The notes under the pieces are model-generated. The model saw only the letters and a list, made by a program, of their open reading frames with translations, was not told the origin of the DNA and ran no database searches. DNA of 64,000 nt, taken from Pelovirga terrestris (GTDB lineage Bacteria > Desulfobacterota > Desulfuromonadia > Desulfuromonadales > Geopsychrobacteraceae). The number at the start of each line of letters is the position of its first letter. Position 1 is the first letter of the stretch. This document shows positions 34,472 through 42,135 of this stretch, piece by piece. The translations under genes and the position numbers were made by a program. The stretch is from the NCBI RefSeq assembly GCF_014773365.1, contig NZ_JACWUN010000002.1, positions 62,001-126,000 on the forward strand. The letters run 5' to 3'.

Positions 34472-37400
34472 CATCGGCCAACGCGAACGACTGACCCAGC
34501 AACGAGCGGTAGACCTGTTTCGCGATACCCTCGGCTACCGCTACCTGGGCAACTGGCATGACCGCGACAATAACCGCAATGTCGAAGCGGCATTCCTCAC
34601 ATCCTGGTTGCTGGCACAAGGCGTCAGTGAACCGCTGATCAAACGTGCCCTGCATATACTTGATAAAGCTGTTGCCGTGGGTGAGGGTAAAAGCCTTTAC
34701 GATGCCAACAAGGCCGTTTATGGGCTGTTACGTTATGGTGTCAAGGTCAAAGAGGGTGCCGGAGAACAGACCCAAACCGTCTGGCTGATTGATTGGCAAG
34801 ACCCCGACGCCAATGATTTTGCCATCGCCGAAGAGGTCAGCGTCCTCGGGGAGAATAAAAAGCGCCCCGATATTGTGCTCTACGTCAACGGTATCGCTCT
34901 GGGCGTGCTGGAGCTCAAACGCTCCATCGTCTCGGTTACCGAAGGCATCCGTCAGAACCTCGACAACCAGAAAAAATCCTTTATTCGCGGGTTCTTTTCC
35001 ACCATGCAACTGCTCATGGCCGGTAACGACACCGAAGGGGTGCGCTACGGCGCTATTGAAACCCCGGAAAAGTATTATCTCACCTGGAAGGAAGACAGTT
35101 CCATCGCCAACCTGCTCGACCGGCATCTGACGCAGTTGTGCAACAAGCAGCGTTTCCTTGAGCTGATCCACGACTTTGTCGTGTTCGATGCCGGTATCAA
35201 AAAGCTCTGCCGCCATAACCAGTATTTCGGTATTCGTTCCGCACAGGAGCATATCCGCCGCAAGCTGGGCGGCATCATCTGGCACACCCAAGGCTCCGGC
35301 AAAAGCCTGACCATGGTCTGGCTGGCCAAATGGATCCGCGAACATGTCAACGACGCACGGGTGCTGATTATTACCGACCGCAGTGAACTCGATCAGCAGA
35401 TCGAAGAGGTTTTTACCGGCGTCAGTGAACACATTTATCGCACCAAAAGTGGCGCCGACCTGCTGGATCAGCTCAATGCCACCACGCCCTGGCTGCTCTG
35501 CTCCCTGGTGCATAAGTTCGGACGCAGTGACGATGCCGCTATCGATGACTTTGTTGAAGAGCTGAATACCTACATGCCGGACAACTTCAGCGCCAAGGGC
35601 AATTTGTTTGTCTTTGTCGATGAATGCCACCGTACCCAGTCGGGCAAGTTGCACAAGGCGATGAAAACCCTGCTACCCCAGGCAGTTTTTGTCGGCTTTA
35701 CCGGAACACCCCTGCTTAAAGCCGACAAGCAACGCAGCATTGAGGTGTTCGGGGTGTCGCCCATCAGCTCCCCCTGGCAACCTTACATCCATACCTATAA
35801 ATTCGACGAAGCGGTCAAGGATCAAGTCATTCTTGATCTACGCTATGAAGCCCGCGACATCGATCAGAATATCACCTCGCAACATAAAATCGACCTGTGG
35901 TTTGATGCCAAAACCAGCGGTCTGTCGGATCTGGCAAAAATCCAGCTCAAACAGAAGTGGGGCACCATGCGCAAGGTGCTTAGCTCCCAGTCACGCCTGG
36001 AGAAGATTGCCGCAGATATTCTTCTCGATATGGAAACCCGCGACCGTCTCAAAAGTGGGCGCGGCACCGCCATGCTGGTTTCCAGCAGTGTTTATCAGGC
36101 CTGCAAGCTCTACGAGATCTTCGCGTCGACCCACCTGGCCGGTAAGTGCGCGGTAGTCACCAGTTATCAACCCAGCCCGGCGGACATCAAGGGCGAAGAA
36201 AGCGGTGCAGGTAAAACCGAAAAGCTGCGCAAGTACGACATCTACCGCAAGATGCTGGCGAATTATTTTGAAGAACCGGAAGACACCGCCATGTACCGGG
36301 TGGATGAATTTGAGAAACAGGTGAAGGAGAAGTTCATCAAGGAACCGGGACAGATGAAGCTGCTGATTGTCGTCGACAAGCTGCTGACCGGCTTTGATGC
36401 ACCCCCGGCGACCTATCTGTATATCGACAAGCAGATGCAGAACCACGGGCTGTTCCAGGCCATCTGCCGGGTCAATCGCCTCGATGGCGATGATAAGGAA
36501 TACGGCTACATCATCGATTACAAGGATCTGTTCCGTTCTTTAGAAGGTGCCGTCAGCGACTATACCGGCGGCGCCCTCGATGGCTATGACCGTGACGATG
36601 TTGCCGGGTTATTGGAGAACCGTCTGGTGAAAGCGGTCGAGAGGCTCGAAGAAGCCCGTGAAGCGGTCAAGGCTTTATGTGAGCCGGTAGCGCCACCAAA
36701 GGATACCCAGGCCCATCTGCATTATTTCTGCGCTGAAGACACCGCCAACAACGAAGCCCTGAAGGATAATGAACCCAAACGAGTCGCCCTGTATAAGCAG
36801 GTGGCGGCTCTGCTGCGTGGCTATGCCAACCTGGCGAACGAGATGGAAGAGGCCGGATACTCTCCCGACCAGATTGCCACAATTCGCCATGAGGTTGATT
36901 ACTTTGAGAAGGTGCGCATGGAGGTCAAGCTGGCCAGTGGTGACTACGTCGATATGAAGGTATTTGAGCCTGCCATGCGCCATCTGCTTGATGCCTATAT
37001 TCGGGCGGAAGACAGCGAGAAGGTTTCTGCCTTTGATGACCTCGGGCTCGTCGATCTATTGGTCAATAACGGAGTTGGCGCCCTCGATAAGCTGCCCCAG
37101 GGGATCAGGAGAAACGAAGAGGCGATGGCGGAAACGGTCGAGAACAACATCCGCAAGGTCATTATCGACGAGCAACCGATCAACCCCAAATACTACGACA
37201 GCATGTCGAAACTGCTGGATGCCCTGATCAAAGAGCGGAAAACCCAGGCCCTCGACTATCGGCAGTATCTGGCAAAGTTAGTGGCACTGGCTCACAAGGT
37301 CAAAAAGCCGGAAGAGACGGGCAGCTACCCGGCGTCCATCAATACCCCGGCAAAGCAGGCTCTGTATGACAACCTCGACGGTAACGAAGCCCTGGCGGTG

Positions 37401-37559
37401 CAGATCGACACTGCTATTCGCCACACCAAGAAAGACAGCTGGCGCGGTAATCACTTTAAGGAGCGGGAGCTAAAAAATGTTATCCGTGAGGAGCTGGCTG
37501 AGTTTGAGGCAAAATCCGAAGAGATTTTCGAGCTGGTGAAAAATCAACGTGACTACTAA
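34464..37559 (+). CDS. hsdR: Type I restriction enzyme R subunit
   Basis: ATP-driven translocase and nuclease. The 1031-residue product has the PD-(D/E)XK nuclease segment GIALGVLELKRS (about residue 150), Walker A HTQGSGKSLTMVWLAKW (about 274), the DEAD-type box VFVDECHRTQSGK (about 386), GFTGTPLL, and the helicase C-terminal DKLLTGFDAPP...QAICRVNR motif. The C-terminal 350 residues form the helical domain that binds the methylase. All key motifs are intact, so an active system is likely. Confidence 0.95.
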   Translation: MTNIGQRERLTQQRAVDLFRDTLGYRYLGNWHDRDNNRNVEAAFLTSWLLAQGVSEPLIKRALHILDKAVAVGEGKSLYDANKAVYGLLRYGVKVKEGAGEQTQTVWLIDWQDPDANDFAIAEEVSVLGENKKRPDIVLYVNGIALGVLELKRSIVSVTEGIRQNLDNQKKSFIRGFFSTMQLLMAGNDTEGVRYGAIETPEKYYLTWKEDSSIANLLDRHLTQLCNKQRFLELIHDFVVFDAGIKKLCRHNQYFGIRSAQEHIRRKLGGIIWHTQGSGKSLTMVWLAKWIREHVNDARVLIITDRSELDQQIEEVFTGVSEHIYRTKSGADLLDQLNATTPWLLCSLVHKFGRSDDAAIDDFVEELNTYMPDNFSAKGNLFVFVDECHRTQSGKLHKAMKTLLPQAVFVGFTGTPLLKADKQRSIEVFGVSPISSPWQPYIHTYKFDEAVKDQVILDLRYEARDIDQNITSQHKIDLWFDAKTSGLSDLAKIQLKQKWGTMRKVLSSQSRLEKIAADILLDMETRDRLKSGRGTAMLVSSSVYQACKLYEIFASTHLAGKCAVVTSYQPSPADIKGEESGAGKTEKLRKYDIYRKMLANYFEEPEDTAMYRVDEFEKQVKEKFIKEPGQMKLLIVVDKLLTGFDAPPATYLYIDKQMQNHGLFQAICRVNRLDGDDKEYGYIIDYKDLFRSLEGAVSDYTGGALDGYDRDDVAGLLENRLVKAVERLEEAREAVKALCEPVAPPKDTQAHLHYFCAEDTANNEALKDNEPKRVALYKQVAALLRGYANLANEMEEAGYSPDQIATIRHEVDYFEKVRMEVKLASGDYVDMKVFEPAMRHLLDAYIRAEDSEKVSAFDDLGLVDLLVNNGVGALDKLPQGIRRNEEAMAETVENNIRKVIIDEQPINPKYYDSMSKLLDALIKERKTQALDYRQYLAKLVALAHKVKKPEETGSYPASINTPAKQALYDNLDGNEALAVQIDTAIRHTKKDSWRGNHFKERELKNVIREELAEFEAKSEEIFELVKNQRDY

Positions 37560-38274
37560 GCAGCATTACATTGAGGTTGGCGGCCTGCAGGTTGAGGTGG
37601 TGCGCAAATCGATCAAGAACCTGCACCTGGCCGTATACCCACCGGAAGGTCGCGTGCGGGTGGCCGTGCCCTTAGCCGTTGACGACGAAGCCGTGCGCCT
37701 GGCGGTTATTTCCAAGCTCGGGTGGATCAAGCGCAAGCAGGAAGCCTTTGCCAGGCAACCCCGGCAATCGCAACGAGACATGGTCACCGGCGAGAGCCAC
37801 TACTTTCAGGGCCGACGTTACCGATTGAAGGTTGTGGAGGGTAGCGGCGCCAACAAGGTTTACATCAGCGGCAAGAATATCATCCTGCACATCAAGCCTG
37901 GAACGGAGCGTGACCGCCGCGAAGCCATTCTGACCAACTGGTATCGGCAGCAGCTAAAAGAGATGATTCCCGAGCTACTGGCTAAATGGGAGCCGGTTGT
38001 TGGTGCCAAGACGCTGGAATGGGGCGTCAAGAAAATGAAGACCCGCTGGGGCAGCTGTAATTCCCAGGCACGGCGCATCTGGCTTAACCTGGAACTGGCC
38101 AAAAAGCCCCTGTCATGCCTCGAATACGTGTTGGTGCATGAGTTGGTTCACCTGCACGAACGCCGTCACAATGACAACTTCCGCAAGCTGATGGATCAGT
38201 TCATGCCACAATGGCGCAATCAGCGCGACCTGCTCAACAGCGCCCCGCTGGGGCATGAGGAGTGGGGGTATTGA
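37549..38274 (+). CDS. YgjP-type zinc metallopeptidase (SprT-like fold)
   Basis: The 241-residue product has the YgjP/DUF45 hallmarks: VRKSIKNLHLAVYPPEGRVRVAVP, TRWGSCNSQARRIWLNLEL, and the zinc site VHELVHLHERRHNDNF (HExxH with a downstream His). Genes of this family often follow hsdR, and the frames overlap by eleven bases here, so it belongs to the RM operon. Its role with type I enzymes is not established; turnover of HsdR is a possibility. Confidence 0.85.
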   Translation: MTTKQHYIEVGGLQVEVVRKSIKNLHLAVYPPEGRVRVAVPLAVDDEAVRLAVISKLGWIKRKQEAFARQPRQSQRDMVTGESHYFQGRRYRLKVVEGSGANKVYISGKNIILHIKPGTERDRREAILTNWYRQQLKEMIPELLAKWEPVVGAKTLEWGVKKMKTRWGSCNSQARRIWLNLELAKKPLSCLEYVLVHELVHLHERRHNDNFRKLMDQFMPQWRNQRDLLNSAPLGHEEWGY

Positions 38275-38415
38275 TGGGTTTTGTTGGTAATATCAGTGGA
38301 CGGATGAAGCAAGGGATGTCAGTTGTCTACTGGCTCTGATTTGGAGAAATTATCAATCTTATCTATGAAAGCATAGTTTCTTCTTTGGAAAGATGAACGA
38401 ACCAAGACGGACAGG

Positions 38416-38640
38416 TCACCTGCGCCCTTTTTTGAATATCACGGCGTCACACGAAGTACATTGCCACGCCGGATCATCGTCTTTCACACAGCATCCTCCG
38501 AGTACCACTTTCCCCGCCTCTAGGTCGGAATCGAGATCGGAAGAAAATGCTGGAAAACCATAGAGAATGGTTGCGACAGATGGTGTCTTGCAGGCAGTGC
38601 ACCTTCGGGGTTTCCGTGAGTATTCGTATCGTCTATTCAT
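38416..38640 (-). CDS. Small zinc-ribbon-like hypothetical protein
   Basis: The product of about 74 residues has CTAC near the N-terminus and CTSC near the C-terminus, with ILYGFPAFSSDLDSDLEAGKVVLGGCCVKDDDPAWQC between, a pattern seen in a widespread family of small uncharacterised zinc-ribbon proteins. The start MNRRYEYS at 38640 is preferred. Single gene in the island cargo. Confidence 0.65.
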   Translation of the reverse strand: MNRRYEYSRKPRRCTACKTPSVATILYGFPAFSSDLDSDLEAGKVVLGGCCVKDDDPAWQCTSCDAVIFKKGRR

Positions 38641-38737
38641 TGTTTTCCAGCGACCGTTGCAACACACCGGACTGTGGCAAGCGCATCTTCACATAGAAAC
38701 AGAGGCTTGGGGTGTTGTTAGGGTCACTAACAGGACC

Positions 38738-39046
38738 TTATCGTATGCGTTTTAGGCTGCCCAGCTCAGTCCGAGCTGAATTTTGCCCGGTCATTGTGTA
38801 ACGCATAGTGGTGCCTTTTGCTAAGCTATTTAAATATGTTACGAGTACATCGTTGCCTGATTTTTTGTACGAGACTTTGTCGATCATGCCCATGGCTTCG
38901 ATTTCCCCTTTGCGGAATGTAACAGTCATTGGGACGACGCCGGTCATTTGCCATGTGCCTTCAAGCGGGCCTGGATTACCACCACCACACGCTGCAAGAG
39001 TTAAGGCTAGGCAGGTAAAAACGATGAGACGAACAACACCCTGCAT
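38738..39046 (-). CDS. Small lipoprotein
   Basis: The 102-residue protein has a lipoprotein signal (MQGVVRLIVFTCLALTLAAC) and a small beta-rich domain (PLEGTWQMTGVVPMTVTFRKGEIEAMG ... VLVTYLN). Similar short lipoproteins with a GTW motif are common on mobile elements. A ribosome binding site (AAGGAGA) lies before the start on the minus strand. Function unknown. Confidence 0.7.
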   Translation of the reverse strand: MQGVVRLIVFTCLALTLAACGGGNPGPLEGTWQMTGVVPMTVTFRKGEIEAMGMIDKVSYKKSGNDVLVTYLNSLAKGTTMRYTMTGQNSARTELGSLKRIR

Positions 39047-39055
39047 GGTTTCTCC

Positions 39056-39355
39056 TTATGTTCTTGTTGGGTCTAAGCCATAACCTGTTATAGCCGGACC
39101 CGTGTAAGAGGATAATTTTACAAGCCTCAGACGGAAAGGACCGTCTTCATATGGAACAATAGCCAGGCGTTGCGATTGACGCTGAATTTTTTGAATCATC
39201 AGAAATGTAGAGGGTCCCTGGCCGTTCAGGAATCGTGATCCCATGGAGATGTGTAACTCTTCCTTTCCGTCGGCAGGCCATTCGTCGTCAGGGATGTTGA
39301 TCACGTTAATCAGGCGTTGAATTAAATCCTGCTTTTGAGGGTCGATGGTTTTCAT
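39056..39355 (-). CDS. Hypothetical protein next to the lipoprotein
   Basis: The chosen frame starts MKTIDPQKQDLIQRLINVINIPDDEW and gives 99 residues of soluble, ordinary composition ending in YGLDPTRT. A longer frame runs to 39529, but its extra N-terminal part looks like translated intergenic sequence. No clear ribosome binding site. Possibly paired with the lipoprotein gene nine bases downstream. Confidence 0.45.
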   Translation of the reverse strand: MKTIDPQKQDLIQRLINVINIPDDEWPADGKEELHISMGSRFLNGQGPSTFLMIQKIQRQSQRLAIVPYEDGPFRLRLVKLSSYTGPAITGYGLDPTRT

Positions 39356-39579
39356 AAGGTCGATACCGAATACGTTGCGTTGTTCGTGTTGGGGACTATT
39401 TTGCTCAGCGTAGAGACCATAGCAGAAACTCTTTCGAACACTACTGTCCCCCCCCTTCATTCCCAATCCCGGCAAGACCGCAAACAGAAAAATGTAGGAA
39501 AGTCCCGGCGCTGTTGTCGTGTGAGCCACAGGATAAATCGCGGCTCGTTCCTCGCGCTATCTATTCTTATTGTTAGATT

Positions 39580-40239
39580 TCATTCGCACGGTTCTACCGG
39601 AATAAACATGAAGCTTAAGCCCGTTTCGACGGCTCGCCATGCGAAATCATAATTACCCTTCAATGTGATGGGCGGCCCGTATGGATTTTGAGTCCGATAG
39701 ACTAGCTCGGTGCCAGTTCTATAACTTCGTCCCTCTCGGAAGTCGAAGTCTTTAGTATCCTTCGAAAAGTTTTGGTGCTTAATGTAGTGAGGGTGGTCGG
39801 TGGCCACTAGTAGAAAACCGACGTCTACAAAGTCGCCATAACGCTCGAGATTATTGAGATCTTTAAAAACATCATACCGATTGTTTGGCTCACGGTGATT
39901 TTCTTTCTTGAAGTACTTGAGCTCGATCGCGCAAGAATGTTTCTCTCCGCTTTTGACGTTTTCCAAAGAAAACCAAATATCGATTTTCGCTTTCTCAGTT
40001 CTGCTCTTGGCAAATGTCCTGCCGCTCAGTCTCACATTTTTCTCGAGTTCGATATTAAATCGCTCATCTGGCGTTTCCTCGTAGAGCTCGCCAAGTGTTT
40101 TCAAGATTGCTGCAAACTGTAACTGCAAGGAAGCTTCATTAGATACTTCAATACGCTGCCCTGTGATTTTTCCGCACAGGCGATCATAGGCTACTTCGAC
40201 GATCTGCTTGATCCTCGCGTCATGATTCATGTGATTCAA
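39580..40239 (-). CDS. PD-(D/E)XK-like nuclease candidate
   Basis: The 219-residue product contains IDIWFSLENVKSGEKHSC followed by AIELKYFKKEN (residues about 84-115), which fits an Asp...Glu-x-Lys metal site of the PD-(D/E)XK superfamily. The N-terminal part is helical. The C-terminal part (VDVGFLLVATDHPHY; GPPITLKGNYDFAWR) fits a substrate domain. No methylase is adjacent. It may be a solitary restriction-like or anti-phage nuclease; the family is not identified. Confidence 0.6.
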   Translation of the reverse strand: MNHMNHDARIKQIVEVAYDRLCGKITGQRIEVSNEASLQLQFAAILKTLGELYEETPDERFNIELEKNVRLSGRTFAKSRTEKAKIDIWFSLENVKSGEKHSCAIELKYFKKENHREPNNRYDVFKDLNNLERYGDFVDVGFLLVATDHPHYIKHQNFSKDTKDFDFREGRSYRTGTELVYRTQNPYGPPITLKGNYDFAWRAVETGLSFMFIPVEPCE

Positions 40240-40599
40240 TTCCGGTGCAATCTAACCTGTTAATATACGGACCCTTATACGATGACAAATCCGGGCGTCC
40301 TTGTCAGTATAAAAAGTATCCCGAAATACACCCCTGACTGAATAAAGAGATACATCACTCTCAAAACCTAGAGCATTATACTCACTCCATCTGAAATATA
40401 TCTGACTGATACCAAATTAGGAGAAAATAAATTATTCCTGATGCACTCCGGAAGCCTTGGCCGGAAATGTTTGTCAATAACCATTTTTGATGGTCTAAAT
40501 TTTGTACACGATCGAAATATCAGGTTTATTTATTTTTTGTCTTCACGCACGTACTCTATTTCCAGTGAACAGCACCTTTTGAGAATAGGAGTAGGCGTG
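40240..40599. other. Non-coding region upstream of the TerS-like gene
   Basis: AT-rich. A longer frame from 40441 opens here but has no ribosome binding site and an implausible N-terminus. A divergent promoter for the nuclease-like and TerS-like genes is expected, but no strong box pair was found. In a satellite a packaging (cos/pac) site could lie here; nothing in the sequence proves it. Confidence 0.35.
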
Positions 40600-41220
40600 A
40601 TGAATCGTATTAAAACTGACTGGGAAACCATATCAAGACACTACCGGGCAGGGTGCCGGTCACTCCGCGACATTGGCAATGAGTACGGCATATCCGAGGC
40701 CGCTATCAGGAAAAGAGCAAAGAAGGAGGGCTGGCCACGCGACTTGTCGGAGCAGATCAAAGCCAAGGCTACCGAGAAGGTACGCATTGAGGCGGTGCGC
40801 GGTGGTACGCAAGGTGCGTCCGAACGTACCATTATCGAGGCCGAATCAGACATCCAAAGCCGAGTAGCTCTATCTCATCGCAAAGATATACCGCAAAAGC
40901 GTGAGCTGGTAGCTAAGCTGTTTGCTGAGATCGAAGCCATGACTGACAACAAAGAGTTATTCGAGACGCTGCAGGAAGCCCTGGCGAATGACGATGCCAA
41001 AGCACTGTCGCAAGCGGTTAATAAAGTTGTATCGCTGCCGCAACGGATCAAGGGAACAGCTGACCTGGTCAACGCCTACAGGACATTGATCATGCTGGAG
41101 CGTGAAGCCTTCGGGATTAACGACGACGCTGGATCCTCCGAAGACGCCCTGGCCAATCTCATCAAGAAGGTGCAGGCCCGGCGAGTGGATCTCGTGCAGG
41201 TAGCAAGGAGTAGTCGCTGA
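40600..41220 (+). CDS. Phage terminase small subunit-like protein
   Basis: The 206-residue product has an N-terminal HTH of the kind found in small terminase subunits (WETISRHYRAGCRSLRDIGNEYGISEAAIRKRAKKEGWPRDL), then basic and helical regions (KRELVAKLFAEIEAMTDNKELFETLQEAL). ATG 40600 has AGGAG nine bases upstream and is preferred to 40441. A lone TerS at the end of an int-AlpA-primase island is typical of satellites that redirect a helper's packaging. A generic HTH regulator is the alternative. Confidence 0.6.
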   Translation: MNRIKTDWETISRHYRAGCRSLRDIGNEYGISEAAIRKRAKKEGWPRDLSEQIKAKATEKVRIEAVRGGTQGASERTIIEAESDIQSRVALSHRKDIPQKRELVAKLFAEIEAMTDNKELFETLQEALANDDAKALSQAVNKVVSLPQRIKGTADLVNAYRTLIMLEREAFGINDDAGSSEDALANLIKKVQARRVDLVQVARSSR

Positions 41221-41338
41221 TTAAGGCTGACAATCATTATAGCCTTCCCAATCTGAGACTGATGACCACGTTGTAGAAAACTACTTGTCACATACCCCTC
41301 CAGGGTGAGTTCCGGATCAGTTACGTCAAAGATGTGCA

Positions 41339-41358
41339 TAGGGATAGCTTTAGGGATG
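41339..41358. other. Putative integrase arm sites near attR
   Basis: TAGGGATA (41339-41346) is the exact inverse of TATCCCTA, the sequence repeated at 19784-19846. TAGGGATG (41351-41358) differs by one base. They lie 58-77 bases inside attR, so in the excised circle such sites would flank both sides of the att core. Confidence 0.55.
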
Positions 41359-41415
41359 CAAAATAATTGATATTTTTTAAAGTGTAGCAAATCAAGTTGT
41401 TTAGGGCTTCAATTG

Positions 41416-41435
41416 GATTCTCGTCCCGGCACCAT
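41416..41435 (+). other. attR: duplicated tRNA-Leu 3' end
   Basis: Twenty bases repeat the T-arm/acceptor/CCA end of tRNA-Leu with one G deleted. It is followed directly by what is probably the chromosomal terminator of the tRNA. Confidence 0.85.
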
Positions 41436-41438
41436 CTT

Positions 41439-41483
41439 AAAAAAAAGGGAAGTCATCCTATCGAGCTGACTTCCCTTTTTTTT
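41439..41483 (+). terminator. Probable original tRNA-Leu terminator, displaced by the island
   Basis: A 17-bp stem starting AAAAAAAAGGGAAGTCA (41439-41455) pairs with 41467-41483, ending in eight T. It follows the attR tRNA end by three bases, as a tRNA terminator would before integration. Confidence 0.8.
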
Positions 41484-41551
41484 ATATCAGGATTCAAGGC
41501 GTTGGGGCCTATGTCGGTAACGGATCTTCCAGGGGGGGCAAATCTCCTTTA

Positions 41552-41905
41552 TTATCCAATGACCGGTGGTTTCACCACCGTCAGCAGCATCTTGAACGGT
41601 TTAACGGCATCAACCGCGTGGGGAATGTTGGCCGGCATGATGATCATTTGGCCGCTACTTACGAAAAACTTATCGCTGCCGATGGTGATTTGTGCTTCAC
41701 CGTCAAGAACCTGAATCATGGCATCTCCGGTGGAAGCGTGGCTGCTGATACCTTCGCCGGCGGCAAAGGCAAACAGGGTGAGGGTCAGGTAGTCATTCTG
41801 TGCGAGGGTGCGGCTGACGACTTTTTGTTCGGCATACTCAATCAGTTCGGTCGTCGTCAGGACTTCGCTCTTGGCAATGTTTTTGATGAGTTCCGTTGTT
41901 GTCAT
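41552..41905 (-). CDS. Small cupin-domain protein
   Basis: The 117-residue product (start MTTTELIKNIAKSE, AAGGAG seven bases upstream) has a single cupin barrel: LTLFAFAAGEGISSHASTGDAMIQVLDGEAQITIGSDKF and GQMIIMPANIPHAVDAVKPFKMLL, with His residues of the two cupin motifs. Such proteins often follow redox or sulfur stress genes. It is divergent from the YeeE operon across about 230 bp. Confidence 0.85.
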   Translation of the reverse strand: MTTTELIKNIAKSEVLTTTELIEYAEQKVVSRTLAQNDYLTLTLFAFAAGEGISSHASTGDAMIQVLDGEAQITIGSDKFFVSSGQMIIMPANIPHAVDAVKPFKMLLTVVKPPVIG

Positions 41906-42135
41906 GATGTACTCCTTGTTGATGTGGGTAGTTTCCGCGTCACTTGAGTCCCATGTTAGAGTCTTATGCTTGTTCAAACCTTGATATGGATCAAAAGAGA
42001 CAGGTAATTTTCTCTGCGGCAACAATTCCGATAGGCACAAATCTGCTTGCCAATCGCGCTATTGTTCGGTAGAGTGTGATTATATTTTTCTTATCTAATT
42101 AATGAAAACTACTAAAACGATTGTGAAGGTATGGT

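Larger units (their letters stand above)
19654..41435. mobile_element. 21.8-kb integrative island in tRNA-Leu, satellite-like, with defence cargo
   Basis: The island is bounded by the tRNA 3' end (19654-19674) and a nearly identical repeat at 41416-41435. The integrase lies directly inside the tRNA-proximal end. Regulatory and replication genes (AlpA-like, Toprim/DUF3987 primase) follow, then cargo, and a TerS-like gene near the other end. Likely tRNA terminator sequence lies outside attR (41439-41483), as expected if the island split tRNA from terminator. No capsid, tail or conjugation genes are present, so it would depend on a helper for transfer. Confidence 0.85.

Noticed and set aside
39056-39529. 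Longer 157-residue version of the hypothetical gene
   Set aside because: The N-terminal third looks like translated intergenic DNA and no ribosome binding site supports the start.
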